A DNA stretch of 64,000 bases from Fibrella forsythiae (GTDB lineage Bacteria > Bacteroidota > Bacteroidia > Cytophagales > Spirosomataceae): positions 124,001 to 188,000 of the forward strand of contig NZ_JAFMYW010000005.1 of NCBI RefSeq assembly GCF_017353175.1, read 5' to 3'. Both the position numbers and the translations under genes were made by a program. The notes under the pieces are model-generated. The model made no database searches, was not told the DNA's origin, and saw only the letters and a list, made by a program, of their open reading frames with translations. Position 1 is the stretch's first letter; each line of letters opens with the position of its first letter. Shown here piece after piece: positions 18,501 through 26,489 of the stretch.

Positions 18501-18519
18501 TATTATACATTCTTTTCCT

Positions 18520-19071
18520 ATGCAAAGCATTGTCGTTTACTGCGGTTCCTCGCCTGGGACCAAAGCTATTTATAAAGAAGTGGCCGTTGAATTAGGCCAG
18601 AAAATGGCCGAGCGGAACATTCGCCTCATCTACGGTGGTGGCGGATTTGGCCTGATGGGCAATGTGGCCGATACCGTACTGCTAGCTGGCGGCGAAGTAA
18701 CGGGCGTCATTCCTAATTTCCTGGCTGAGCTGGAAGTAGCGCATAAGACGCTGACAGAACTGCATTTCGTGGAAACGATGCACGAGCGTAAGTACAAAAT
18801 GGTGACGCTGGCGAAGGGCGTTATCACCCTACCCGGCGGTTATGGTACGTTCGACGAGTTATTCGAAATTCTGGCCTGGCGTCAACTGAAGCTATACGAC
18901 GGCCCCATTGCCGTTATCAATGTTGATGGTTATTACGACCTGATGCTCCGTCAACTGGACCGGTGCGTAGAGGATGGTTTCCTGAAACCAGAGAACCGCG
19001 CCCTGCTCATCGTGACCAACACCGTCGATGAAGCGTTGGGAGCCATTGAGGCGTACTGGGAAGAAATTTAA
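18520..19071 (+). CDS. LOG family protein (nucleoside monophosphate phosphoribohydrolase-like)
   Basis: A 183-residue cytoplasmic Rossmann-fold protein of the LOG/TIGR00730 family. Visible are LIYGGGGFGLMG (residues 37-46) and the family active-site motif PGGYGTFDE (105-113), with ERK at 89-91. Family members cleave the N-glycosidic bond of nucleoside 5'-monophosphates (AMP or cytokinin ribotides). In bacteria the substrate is often unclear, so a purine-nucleotide turnover role is an inference. Full length; the start MQSIVVYCGSSPG is standard. Hairpins lie on both sides, so it is probably transcribed on its own. Confidence 0.92.
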   Translation: MQSIVVYCGSSPGTKAIYKEVAVELGQKMAERNIRLIYGGGGFGLMGNVADTVLLAGGEVTGVIPNFLAELEVAHKTLTELHFVETMHERKYKMVTLAKGVITLPGGYGTFDELFEILAWRQLKLYDGPIAVINVDGYYDLMLRQLDRCVEDGFLKPENRALLIVTNTVDEALGAIEAYWEEI

Positions 19072-19075
19072 CTTT

Positions 19076-19168
19076 TAGTCCTTGATCTTTAGTCCTCAGT
19101 CCTCTGTTGCGCTGCTACTGAAACTTCTTGCTACCTAGCAACGCAACAGAGGACTGAGGACTGATTTT
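19076..19168. repeat. Heptad-repeat hairpin before the Nudix gene
   Basis: Perfect 21-bp arms 19091-19111 and 19142-19162. The left side is built of 7-nt units (TAGTCCT, then CAGTCCT), starting just after the LOG stop; the right arm has two AGGACTG units and is followed by seven T residues and then the Nudix ATG at 19172. The tip is TTGCG/CGCAA. It reads like an intrinsic terminator, yet it touches the next gene's start codon. Confidence 0.85.
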
Positions 19169-19171
19169 TTT

Positions 19172-19660
19172 ATGCCGACACTCAATTTCTGTCCCGTTTG
19201 CGCTTCGCCGCTGGAAGTAAGAGAAGCCAGTGGGCGTGACCGACTGGTTTGCTCAAAGCCTTGTGGGTACATTTTCTACGACAATCCGCTGCCGGTGGTA
19301 GGGGCCATTGTGGAGTATGATAACGACATGGTTGTCTTGACGCAGAATATCGGCTGGCCTGCCGAGTGGTTTGGCCTTGTAACTGGTTTTCTGGAGAAAG
19401 GCGAAGAGCCAGCCGACGCTATTCTCCGTGAAATTCGGGAAGAAATTGGCCTGACGCAGGTTGAGATCGTGGAGTTTCTGGGCATCTACACCTTCTACCA
19501 GCGCAACGAGATCATCTTCACCTACCACGTTCGTGCAACTGGCGATATCATAATGGATACCACCGAATTACAAGCCTACAAACTCACCCCCATCAGCGAA
19601 CTACGTCCCTGGCCCTTCGGCACCGGGCCCGCCGTGCGCGACTGGCTGGCCAAGCGTTGA
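19172..19660 (+). CDS. Nudix hydrolase with N-terminal zinc ribbon
   Basis: A 162-residue protein. Four Cys near the N-terminus (CPVC at 7-10, CSKPC at 27-31) form a zinc ribbon like that of NudC-type NADH pyrophosphatases. The Nudix box (residues 72-94: GFLEKGEEP ... REIREEIGL) fits G-x5-E-x7-REUxEExGU exactly, so it should hydrolyse a nucleoside diphosphate linked to X with Mg2+ or Mn2+. The NudC SQPWPFPxS motif is only loosely echoed by LRPWPFGTGPA near the C-terminus, so the substrate (NADH, ADP-ribose or other) is open. Cytoplasmic. The gene converges with the minus-strand block beginning at 19844. Confidence 0.9.
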   Translation: MPTLNFCPVCASPLEVREASGRDRLVCSKPCGYIFYDNPLPVVGAIVEYDNDMVVLTQNIGWPAEWFGLVTGFLEKGEEPADAILREIREEIGLTQVEIVEFLGIYTFYQRNEIIFTYHVRATGDIIMDTTELQAYKLTPISELRPWPFGTGPAVRDWLAKR

Positions 19661-19671
19661 ATTATGGTCCA

Positions 19672-19852
19672 GATCGTTGATGTGTAGGGACGGCCGGAAT
19701 GCCGGACCACCATCGTGGCCGGCCGCTTTCGGGCGCGACAGCGACCGCCTGTAAAGCTCATTGTTACATTCTATTTTCGGCGTATTGCTGACGCAAGGCG
19801 AGCGGCTATGACGGTGGTCCGGCATTCCGGCCGCCCCTACAGATCAACGACC
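19672..19852. repeat. Long GC-rich inverted repeat between convergent genes
   Basis: Arms of about 50 nt (about 19672-19726 and 19803-19852) pair with few mismatches; the core GGCCGGAATGCCGGACCACC is shared, and the outer part carries GATCGTTGAT-type sequence. The intervening 75 nt are not paired and I see no gene in them. The right arm contains the stop codon of the minus-strand gene at 19844. Its size and loop suggest a small mobile repeat or MITE-like element that also serves as a terminator. Confidence 0.75.
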
Positions 19853-21340
19853 GGTGCGCATAGCCATGCTATTCTCACTCGTGCCGCCGACGATCTCCAC
19901 ATTGGGGAGGACTTTTTTCAGCGCGGCAATGCCCGATTCGGTAACTTTCGTTTGCCAGACATAGACATTTCGCAGAGCTTTCAGGTCAGACAGGCTGGCC
20001 AGGCCAGCGTCGGTGATGGCGGTGCCGTAGAGGTTCAGGTACTCCAGGTACGTTAGGCCGGTGAGTTTTTTCAGGCCAGCGTCGGTGATCTGAGTACGTT
20101 CGAGGTGGAGCTTTTGCAGGTTCTTCAGCTTGACGATTGAGTTGATGGCGGCATCGGTTATCTGGGTATCGCCCAGCTTCAGCCACACGATCTGATCGGA
20201 CAGTTTGACCAGCAACGTTGCCTGTGCGTCGCTGAACGTGCGCACATTAACGGCGCTCACTTCCAGTTGATTATTCTCTTTCGATAGCGGTAATACCAAC
20301 AATCCCGTCCTTTTCAGTTCGTCGATCACCTTCGGGTCAGCCGCAGGTACGTTCATGGTCAGCACAGGCGACAGGGGGGCGGGGCCACTGGCCGGAACCG
20401 CCTTCCCTGCTGCTTCGGCATTGGCCACGGCTTTACCGTTACCCAATGCAGCAAGGGCGGGTTTTACCCTGTCTGTCACGGCCAGGTCGGCCACTTTCTT
20501 GTTGAACGGCGCGCCCTGATCGATCCACCAGGTAAGCAGGGTGATTTGCTCATCTGTTAATGGTGTTTTGCCTTTGGGCGGCATGTGGTGTTCGTCGCTT
20601 TCGTCGAGCAGGCAGCGTTTAATCATCTCGCTCTCGGTGCTTTTGCCTGCTACGAAGATGGGGCCGCCTTCGCCGCCTTTCGTCAGTTTCTCCGGCGTGT
20701 CCATCCGCAGGTCGCCTTTCGATTTTTCGGCGTTATGGCATTGTACGCAGCGCGTTTGCAAAATCGGATTGACGATCTGCTCGTATACCATTGCCTGATT
20801 GACATCGGTAATTGGTTTCGCTGTAAACGTTGCGCCGACGGCCCGGGGGGGCAAACCGGCCATTGAGCGGAATGGCTCCGGCGTATACTGCGTGAGGTAG
20901 TCGGACCCGTGGGTGAGCGCGCCGCCGTGATGCCCGGCTACCATGAGCGCCCCCACCGACAGTGCCAGTGCAGGTACGTATAGTACACTGCTAAGCGGTG
21001 CCCTCTTCAACAGAAAATTGCTCGATGCTCCCCAGGCTATCCAGGCAAACACGGCTACGCCGATACCCTGCCATTTATGCTCTTCGAGGATATCGGCATC
21101 GTAACCGCCACCCAGCGAAAGCAGATAGCCAAACAAGCAGGATATGGTGGCACTTACCGCCGACCAGAACAGGATTGCCGACATGGTGCCGTTGCTCAGT
21201 TGCAGTTTGCCCAACCGTCGTCCGATTTCGAGGATGCCCGCAATGAGCAGAAAGCCGATGGGCAAGTGAACGATCAGCGGGTGAAATCGCCCAAAAAACA
21301 ACGCCCAGTCAGAAGGTTGGGCCTGGAGGAGGAGGAGCAT
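19844..21340 (-). CDS. DUF2231 membrane / c-type heme / leucine-rich repeat protein
   Basis: A 498-residue protein. I chose ATG 21340 because the longer frame (to 21430) would be encoded by the adjacent hairpin. It has three parts. First, an N-terminal DUF2231-like block of about four membrane helices (FGRFHPLIVHLPIGFLL). Second, a planctomycete-type cytochrome c segment with the heme motif CVQCH, a distal HHMPPKGK and the closing WWIDQGAPF. Third, LRR units (LQKLHLERTQITDAGLKKL and similar). It is likely anchored in the inner membrane with heme and LRR in the periplasm. An electron-transfer role in sugar oxidation is inferred from neighbours of the same type. Confidence 0.85.
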   Translation of the reverse strand: MLLLLQAQPSDWALFFGRFHPLIVHLPIGFLLIAGILEIGRRLGKLQLSNGTMSAILFWSAVSATISCLFGYLLSLGGGYDADILEEHKWQGIGVAVFAWIAWGASSNFLLKRAPLSSVLYVPALALSVGALMVAGHHGGALTHGSDYLTQYTPEPFRSMAGLPPRAVGATFTAKPITDVNQAMVYEQIVNPILQTRCVQCHNAEKSKGDLRMDTPEKLTKGGEGGPIFVAGKSTESEMIKRCLLDESDEHHMPPKGKTPLTDEQITLLTWWIDQGAPFNKKVADLAVTDRVKPALAALGNGKAVANAEAAGKAVPASGPAPLSPVLTMNVPAADPKVIDELKRTGLLVLPLSKENNQLEVSAVNVRTFSDAQATLLVKLSDQIVWLKLGDTQITDAAINSIVKLKNLQKLHLERTQITDAGLKKLTGLTYLEYLNLYGTAITDAGLASLSDLKALRNVYVWQTKVTESGIAALKKVLPNVEIVGGTSENSMAMRTGR

Positions 21341-21351
21341 AGTATGGATTG

Positions 21352-21453
21352 GAGTTAAGAGTGTAGAGTTAAGAACGAAGAGTTGCTTCGCCATGCCATT
21401 AAACTTTGCTATAGCGAAACAACTCTTCATTCTTAACTCTACACTCTTAACTC
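21352..21453. repeat. Heptad-repeat hairpin before the DUF2231 gene
   Basis: 39-nt arms 21352-21390 and 21415-21453 pair with two mismatches. The arm consists of 7-nt units (GAGTTAA, then GAGTGTA, then GAGTTAA again). The tip is TTGCTTCG/CGAAACAA and the loop 24 nt. The minus-strand start at 21340 lies 11 nt beyond the left arm, and the NHL-type gene ends at the right arm. Confidence 0.88.
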
Positions 21454-21454
21454 A

Positions 21455-22504
21455 TTACAGGCGTTCTAATTTGATTGGGTACGTTTTACGGGAGGCCCAC
21501 TGCGCTACGTAGAGATTTTCGTCGGCGTCGACGTGCACGTCGTGGGGGTGCAGGAAGGTCATGAACGACCGATCTTTGCGTTGCTCCTGCAATTGGCCGT
21601 TCAGGTACATAGGGGCTGATCCGCCGGGGGTCGAAACGACCTTATCGTTCTTATCCAGAATCTGAACATACCCGGAATCGGGGTAACTGTCGGATGTGCT
21701 GCGAAACACGGCGGCGTAGAGCATGTCTCCTTTGATGACGGGCCGACAAACGTACGAACCGGGCAGCGCGATGGTACTGAGGTATTTTCCGTCGAGGGTA
21801 AAGCGTTTCAGGCAGTTATGCCGCCGGTCGGTGACGATCAACGTTGGCGATGCTGCGTTGCGAGTATCGACTACAATGCCGTGGCAGCAGTCGAACTGTT
21901 CGTTGGCACCACCGGCACCGCCGAAGTAGCGAATCAGTTTGCCCGTCCGATCAAACTGGGTAACGTAGTTGGATCCGTAGCCATCCGCAATGTAAATGTC
22001 GCCGTTGGCCGGGTTGATGGCTGTTTCCGTTGGTTTGAACTGACCGGGATACGCATACACCCCCGTTTCGCGCGGATAGTCGATCTTCATCAGTTCTTTG
22101 CCGGCCAGATCGGTTTTGATTACCTGATGCCGGTCGGTATCGCAGATGAGCAGGTACTGATCAGTGCCTTCGGTGCCAATCGAGAGACCATGCCCACCTG
22201 GGTACGTTGTTCCCCACGAACTCAGCAGCTTACCCGACCGGTCATAGACCAGCACATTGTTTTTGGTTTCGTTGCCCAACAGGAAGATGCGGCCTTTGGC
22301 ATCCTGCACCATTTCGTGGCAATCGTTGACAGGATTCTTCCCCGCATCGAGTACGCCCCAATTAGGTACTACCCGGTATTTGTGTGAACCGTGCCCAATA
22401 ACTACGGCATCTTCTTTAAAGCTGGTAAATGCAGGTGCCGCCAGGGTTGCTGAAGCCAGGGCGGTATGTTTTAGAAATGTACGTCTCGATTGCATATTCA
22501 TCAT
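21455..22504 (-). CDS. Tat-exported NHL-repeat six-bladed propeller protein
   Basis: A 349-residue protein. The N-terminus carries a twin-arginine-like signal, SRRTFLKHTALASATLAAPAF. The rest is a beta-propeller of NHL type, with repeats such as NVLVYDRSGKLLSSWG, HQVIKTDLAGKELMKID, YVTQFDRTGKLIRYFGG and CLKRFTLDGKYLSTIAL, and HPHDVHVDADENLYVAQW at the end. His and Cys in FDCCHGIVV could bind metal, as in peptidyl-alpha-hydroxyglycine lyase-type propellers, but a catalytic role is not established. Three in-frame ATGs lie at 22504, 22501 and 22495. It probably works in the periplasm with the neighbouring exported proteins. Confidence 0.85.
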   Translation of the reverse strand: MMNMQSRRTFLKHTALASATLAAPAFTSFKEDAVVIGHGSHKYRVVPNWGVLDAGKNPVNDCHEMVQDAKGRIFLLGNETKNNVLVYDRSGKLLSSWGTTYPGGHGLSIGTEGTDQYLLICDTDRHQVIKTDLAGKELMKIDYPRETGVYAYPGQFKPTETAINPANGDIYIADGYGSNYVTQFDRTGKLIRYFGGAGGANEQFDCCHGIVVDTRNAASPTLIVTDRRHNCLKRFTLDGKYLSTIALPGSYVCRPVIKGDMLYAAVFRSTSDSYPDSGYVQILDKNDKVVSTPGGSAPMYLNGQLQEQRKDRSFMTFLHPHDVHVDADENLYVAQWASRKTYPIKLERL

Positions 22505-22585
22505 TTAGGAAGGCCGGACTATCAATATGGTACAAAAGAGCGAAGGCTCCGTATTTTCCCTATCTAACTTCCGAGGCTGCGTCAA

Positions 22586-24166
22586 TTACTTACTGTATCC
22601 GCTCCCGAGCAGAATCTGACCCGGGCGCTTGCTGGTATGTTTGCCGTTTTCTATCACCGGAGCGCCATTGACAAGCACATAACTCAGGCCCGTGGCATAG
22701 GCGTGTGGCGCTTCATACGTGGCCCGATCGCTAACCGTGTTTTCATCGAAAATGACCAGATCGGCGGCATAGCCGCTACGAATTAGCCCCCGATCGGCGA
22801 AGCGGAAGCGCTGAGCAGGCAGCGACGTCATGCGGCGAATGGCTTCTTCGAGCGGAATCACCTTCAACTCGCGCACGTACCGACCCAGCACCCGCGTGTT
22901 GGTGCCATAGGCGCGGGGGTGTGGCATGTTCCGGCCAAAGCTGGCGACACCGGCATCCGACGCGATCATGGTGTTCGGGTAACGCATGATCGTGGCCACG
23001 TCTTCTTCCGACATGGTGTGGTACACCATCTGAATACGTTTCATCCGGGCCTGCTCAATCAGTGCCATTACCAGATCGGCTTCTGAAGCAGCATCGGTTT
23101 TCAGGCCACGCAAGACAGCTATCTGATGGATACTCTTTCCGTTGTAGGTCGTGTCGGCTTCGAAACGCGACACCACGGCGTAATCGTAATTTTTGCGATC
23201 GTTCTTTTTCAGCGCCGCCGTCATTTCCTCCCGAATTTTCCGGCGGGTAGCGGGGTCACGGAAGCGCCCCAGCGTCAGTGAATCGCCATCGGCCAGGGCC
23301 CAAGAGGGTATAATACTTTGCAGCGATGTGCTAGACGCCGTGTACGGATACTGATCGACTGTTACGTCGATGCCTTCATGGTGGCGGGCTGCTTCGACCA
23401 GCGAAACCGTTTCGGTGCTTTGGCCCCAAAGTGGTTTGCTGGCAACTTTGAAATGGGAGATCTGAACGGGAATGCCTGCTTCGCGCCCGATCTGGATGGC
23501 TTCCTGAATGGCCGTTTGCACGTCTTGCCCTTCGTTCCGGATGTGTGACGCGTATACCCCGCCGTATTTCGCCGCCATTTTGGCCAGATTGACGATTTCG
23601 GGTGTGCGGGCATACGTACCCGGCGTGTAGATCAGGCCTGTCGATAACCCAACGGCGCCGTCTTTCATGGCTTGTTCCACCAGCGCTTCCATCTCCGTCT
23701 GCTCACGGGCAGTTGGTTCGCGGAAAGCCGCTTTCATCACTTTCAGCCGAACCGAGTTATGACCAACCAGCGACGCCAGATTAGGAGAAAAGCCTTTCAG
23801 TCGGAGCGTATCGAACATCGTGCGCAGGCTGGTGCTTGATCCGCCACAATTGCCCGTCACTATGGTTGTAACGCCGTCATAAATAAAATTCTCAGCGCCG
23901 GGTCTACTCTCGAGATCACCTTCCACATGCGTGTGTACGTCGATAAATCCCGGCGCAACGATTTGCTTTCGAGCATCGATCACTTGTTTTCCCTCGCTGG
24001 CCGGAATGGTACCGATTTTAGCGATCCGACCGTTCAGCACGGCCACGTCGGCATAATACCAGGGATTACCCGTCCCGTCTACGACCCGCCCGTTGCGAAT
24101 CACCAGATCATAGGGTTGGGCAACTGCCGTAGTGGTAATGAAGAACAGGAGGAAGAGGTGTTTCAT
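22586..24166 (-). CDS. N-acyl-D-amino-acid deacylase family amidohydrolase
   Basis: A 526-residue protein with a signal peptide (MKHLFLLFFITTTAVAQ), so periplasmic or secreted. It has the D-aminoacylase TIM-barrel signatures: FIDVHTHVEGD (first metal His pair), TGNCGGSS (metal Cys), GLIYTPGTYA, SHIRNEG, ISHFK and the late Asp in ASDAGV, plus the small beta domain (YDLVIRNGRVVDG, YAADLVIFD) at the ends. It should hydrolyse N-acyl-D-amino acids or D-dipeptides, releasing D-amino acids, which fits peptidoglycan or polymer breakdown outside the cytoplasm. An 81-nt gap separates it from the propeller gene downstream. Confidence 0.9.
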   Translation of the reverse strand: MKHLFLLFFITTTAVAQPYDLVIRNGRVVDGTGNPWYYADVAVLNGRIAKIGTIPASEGKQVIDARKQIVAPGFIDVHTHVEGDLESRPGAENFIYDGVTTIVTGNCGGSSTSLRTMFDTLRLKGFSPNLASLVGHNSVRLKVMKAAFREPTAREQTEMEALVEQAMKDGAVGLSTGLIYTPGTYARTPEIVNLAKMAAKYGGVYASHIRNEGQDVQTAIQEAIQIGREAGIPVQISHFKVASKPLWGQSTETVSLVEAARHHEGIDVTVDQYPYTASSTSLQSIIPSWALADGDSLTLGRFRDPATRRKIREEMTAALKKNDRKNYDYAVVSRFEADTTYNGKSIHQIAVLRGLKTDAASEADLVMALIEQARMKRIQMVYHTMSEEDVATIMRYPNTMIASDAGVASFGRNMPHPRAYGTNTRVLGRYVRELKVIPLEEAIRRMTSLPAQRFRFADRGLIRSGYAADLVIFDENTVSDRATYEAPHAYATGLSYVLVNGAPVIENGKHTSKRPGQILLGSGYSK

Positions 24167-24201
24167 GAATGGATGGGGAATACTTGGGAAGTAAGATAGC
24201 G

Positions 24202-24254
24202 TTTTTTGTCATCCCTCCTGCCCGCACCGGCGGACCGGTCGGGATGACAAAAAA
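24202..24254. repeat. Inverted repeat of the TTTTTTGTCATCCC family
   Basis: Arms 24202-24215 and 24241-24254 (TTTTTTGTCATCCC and complement) are perfect over 14 bp; the 25-nt interior is GC-rich with a CCGG-type inner stem. It lies between the DUF1501 stop (24265) and the deacylase start (24166), both minus strand. The same motif forms the arms at 10127-10170. Confidence 0.7.
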
Positions 24255-24264
24255 TCTTTCCCAA

Positions 24265-25770
24265 TCAAGCCAATATGCCTTTTACTACTTTCCCGGCTAC
24301 GTCGGTGAGTCGGAAGGGGCGACCCTGGAAATGATAGGTTAGTTTGGTGTGGTCGAAGCCCATCTGATGCAGGATCGTGGCTTGCAGGTCGTGGATGTGA
24401 ACCTTGTCTTTCACGGCGTAATAGCCGATCGGGTCAGTTTCGCCGTAGGTAAGGCCGCGTTTCATGCCACCGCCCGCCATGAAGACCGTGAAGGCGTCGA
24501 GGTGATGATCGCGGCCGTGAAAGGCCTGGGTCTGGCCATCGCGGTTTTCCTGCATGGGTGTCCGGCCGAATTCGCCACCCCAGACAACCAGCGTATCGTC
24601 GAGCATCCCGCGCTGTTTCAGGTCATTGATCAACGCCGCCACCGCCTGATCTGACTGCCTGCATTTTTCCTGCAAGCCGATATCTACCGACGTGTCTTTG
24701 CTGGTACCATGCGTATCCCAACCCCAGTCGAAGAGTTGAATAAAGCGCACACCCCGTTCGGCCAACCGGCGTGCCAGCAGGCAGTTACGGGCAAATGATC
24801 CTTTATTGGGGTCTACCCCATAAGCATCCAGGATGTACTGTGGTTCGCCGCTGATGGCCATGGCGTCGGGCACAGACGCCTGCATTTTGAAGGCCATTTC
24901 GTATTGCGAAATCCGGGTCAGAATCTCCGGGTCTTTGGCTTCCTGATATTCCGCCTCGTTGATCTGGTTGATGGCCTCGATGGTCTGCCTCCTGATATCG
25001 CGCGACATGCCGTTTGGGTCAGACACGTACAGCACGGGGTCACCATCCGTGCGGCATTGTACGCCCTGGTACACCGTTGGCAGAAAACCACTCCCCCAGA
25101 CCGACTTACCGGCATCTGGCTGTTTCCCACCCGACGCCAGCACGATGAAACCCGGCAGGTTATCGTTTTCGGAGCCCAGTCCGTAGGTCACCCACGAGCC
25201 AATGCTGGGGCGGCCAAGCCGCGCCGAGCCCGTATGCATAAGCAATTGCGCCGGGGCGTGGTTGAACTGGTCGGTATGCATGGATTTGATGAACGTCAGC
25301 TCATCGGCCACGGTCTGCAGGTGCGGCATGTAATCGCTGATCCACGCGCCCGACTGCCCATGCTGCCTGAAATTAGCCGTTGACCCCAGCATCTTCGGAA
25401 CGCCCCGAATGAAAGCAAACTTCTTGCCTGTCAACAATTCCTGCGGGCAGTCTTTGCCGTTGTATTTCTGTAGTTCAGGCTTGTAATCAAATAGTTCCAG
25501 CTGACTTGGTGAGCCGGCCATATGAATATAGATGACCCGCTTTGCTTTTGGCGCAAACTGCGACAGGCGCGGATCCATCGAAGCCGCCACCGCCTCGGCA
25601 CCTGCCTGCGCTGCGCCTGCAGTTTTGTCTGTACTCCCGAATGGGTTGCAGCCACCCATGAACGAGCCTAGCGCCATGGCACCCAGACCCGTTGAGCAGG
25701 TTTGCAGAAAATGCCGCCGCGTTTCGCGACGAAGGGCGGCTTGCTGTAGTTCGTTGGCTAGTTTGTTCAT
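24265..25770 (-). CDS. DUF1501 (sulfatase-like) protein
   Basis: A 501-residue protein of the DUF1501 family. The N-terminus has RRETRRHFLQTCSTGLGAMALGSFMGGC, a Tat-like signal with a possible lipobox Cys. Family landmarks are KRVIYIHMAGSPSQLELFDYKP, FNHAPAQLLMHTG, LGRPSIGSWVTYGLGS, the metal-site-like DWGWDTHG, VVWGGEFGRTP and GRDHH. The family is alkaline-phosphatase/sulfatase-like in fold; its substrate is not known. In planctomycetes and many Bacteroidota it is encoded next to a DUF1549/DUF1553 cytochrome. Here that partner lies upstream on the same strand but is separated by the DUF559 cassette. Confidence 0.9.
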   Translation of the reverse strand: MNKLANELQQAALRRETRRHFLQTCSTGLGAMALGSFMGGCNPFGSTDKTAGAAQAGAEAVAASMDPRLSQFAPKAKRVIYIHMAGSPSQLELFDYKPELQKYNGKDCPQELLTGKKFAFIRGVPKMLGSTANFRQHGQSGAWISDYMPHLQTVADELTFIKSMHTDQFNHAPAQLLMHTGSARLGRPSIGSWVTYGLGSENDNLPGFIVLASGGKQPDAGKSVWGSGFLPTVYQGVQCRTDGDPVLYVSDPNGMSRDIRRQTIEAINQINEAEYQEAKDPEILTRISQYEMAFKMQASVPDAMAISGEPQYILDAYGVDPNKGSFARNCLLARRLAERGVRFIQLFDWGWDTHGTSKDTSVDIGLQEKCRQSDQAVAALINDLKQRGMLDDTLVVWGGEFGRTPMQENRDGQTQAFHGRDHHLDAFTVFMAGGGMKRGLTYGETDPIGYYAVKDKVHIHDLQATILHQMGFDHTKLTYHFQGRPFRLTDVAGKVVKGILA

Positions 25771-25776
25771 TGATTA

Positions 25777-25818
25777 CCCTCACCCCCGGCCCCTCTCCCA
25801 CATTGGGAGAGGGGTGAA
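25777..25818. repeat. GC-rich palindromic repeat, copy 1
   Basis: It starts CCCTCACCCCCGGCCCCTCT, followed by a short palindrome (CTCTCCC ... GGGAGAG). It lies just upstream of the DUF1501 start. Two related copies are at 26292-26347 and 26446-26489. Confidence 0.85.
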
Positions 25819-25910
25819 GCGCTGCTGTTTTATTTGTGATATTCCCTAGGGCTTCCGACCTACTTTTCATTGGGCTACTTATCAACTTGCGCCTGCTGAC
25901 GCAGAAGTGG

Positions 25911-26276
25911 CTATTCAGTGTTGAGATTTTCAGCTATTTTCTCTAGGACGTACGGTAGCCGTCGTTCAACATCATCGTTTCGAAAGCGCATCATCGATAA
26001 GCCAAGGTCACAGATAACGGCCTCCCGCTCGCGGTCGTACGCCTGCGCATCGGGGAAGTCATGAATCGAACCGTCCAGCTCAACTACCAATGCTGATTCA
26101 GCACAGTAAAAATCAACGACATAACCGCCAATACTATGCTGCCGCCGAAACTTCGCTCCGTTCAATTGCCGATTACGCAACTCATTCCAAAGTAGCACTT
26201 CCGCTGGTGTTTGTCGTTGCCGCAACTCGCGTCGTAATTCTTTGGTACTGGTTCGGTTGAATAGATCGTTACTCAT
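25911..26276 (-). CDS. DUF559 domain nuclease-like protein (Vsr/PD-(D/E)XK fold)
   Basis: A 121-residue, small single-domain protein. The family signature is present: RRELRQRQTPAEVLLWNELR, FRRQHSIGGYVVDFYC and ALVVELDGSIHD, followed by DREREAVICDLGLSMMRFRNDDV. Asp in YVVDFYC and the E-x-D of VELDG are the expected PD-(D/E)XK-type active-site residues, so nuclease activity on DNA is likely but untested. It is complete, without signal peptide, hence cytoplasmic. It sits alone between two functionally linked genes and is bracketed on both sides by the same GC-rich palindromes, which suggests it arrived with them. Confidence 0.88.
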   Translation of the reverse strand: MSNDLFNRTSTKELRRELRQRQTPAEVLLWNELRNRQLNGAKFRRQHSIGGYVVDFYCAESALVVELDGSIHDFPDAQAYDREREAVICDLGLSMMRFRNDDVERRLPYVLEKIAENLNTE

Positions 26277-26291
26277 AGTTAGTGTAGCTTA

Positions 26292-26347
26292 CCCTCACCC
26301 GGAGGCGGGACCGTCCCAGCCCCTCTCCCCCTACGGGAGAGGGGAGT
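26292..26347. repeat. GC-rich palindromic repeat, copy 2
   Basis: The same orientation as copy 1 with a 16-nt insertion (GGAGGCGGGACCGTCC) after CCCTCACCC; it ends in the palindrome CCCTCTCCCCCTACGGGAGA. It lies 15 nt upstream of the DUF559 start. Confidence 0.85.
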
Positions 26348-26445
26348 AATACTACGATAAAACATTAATCTACTGAATAATAACATATTGCATTTATTTA
26401 AATAAACCGAAGGCACTCACCAGTCAGCGAAGCCACAGTAGTGCG

Positions 26446-26489
26446 TACTCCCCTCTCCCGTAGGGGGAGAGGGGCCGGGGGTGAGGGGT
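26446..26489. repeat. GC-rich palindromic repeat, copy 3 (inverted)
   Basis: This is the reverse complement of copy 2 without its insertion: TACTCCCCTCTCCCGTAGGG to GGGGGTGAGGGG. It touches the stop of the DUF1549/DUF1553 gene. Copies 2 and 3 are separated by an AT-rich stretch of about 100 nt (26348-26445) without a visible gene. Confidence 0.85.

Noticed and set aside
19727-19802. Gene in the interior of the long inverted repeat
   Set aside because: Only about 75 nt, with no start-stop pair of useful length and no RNA gene fold recognised.
21341-21430. Longer N-terminus for the DUF2231/heme/LRR protein
   Set aside because: The extra residues would be encoded by the hairpin; the ATG at 21340 leads directly into the membrane domain.
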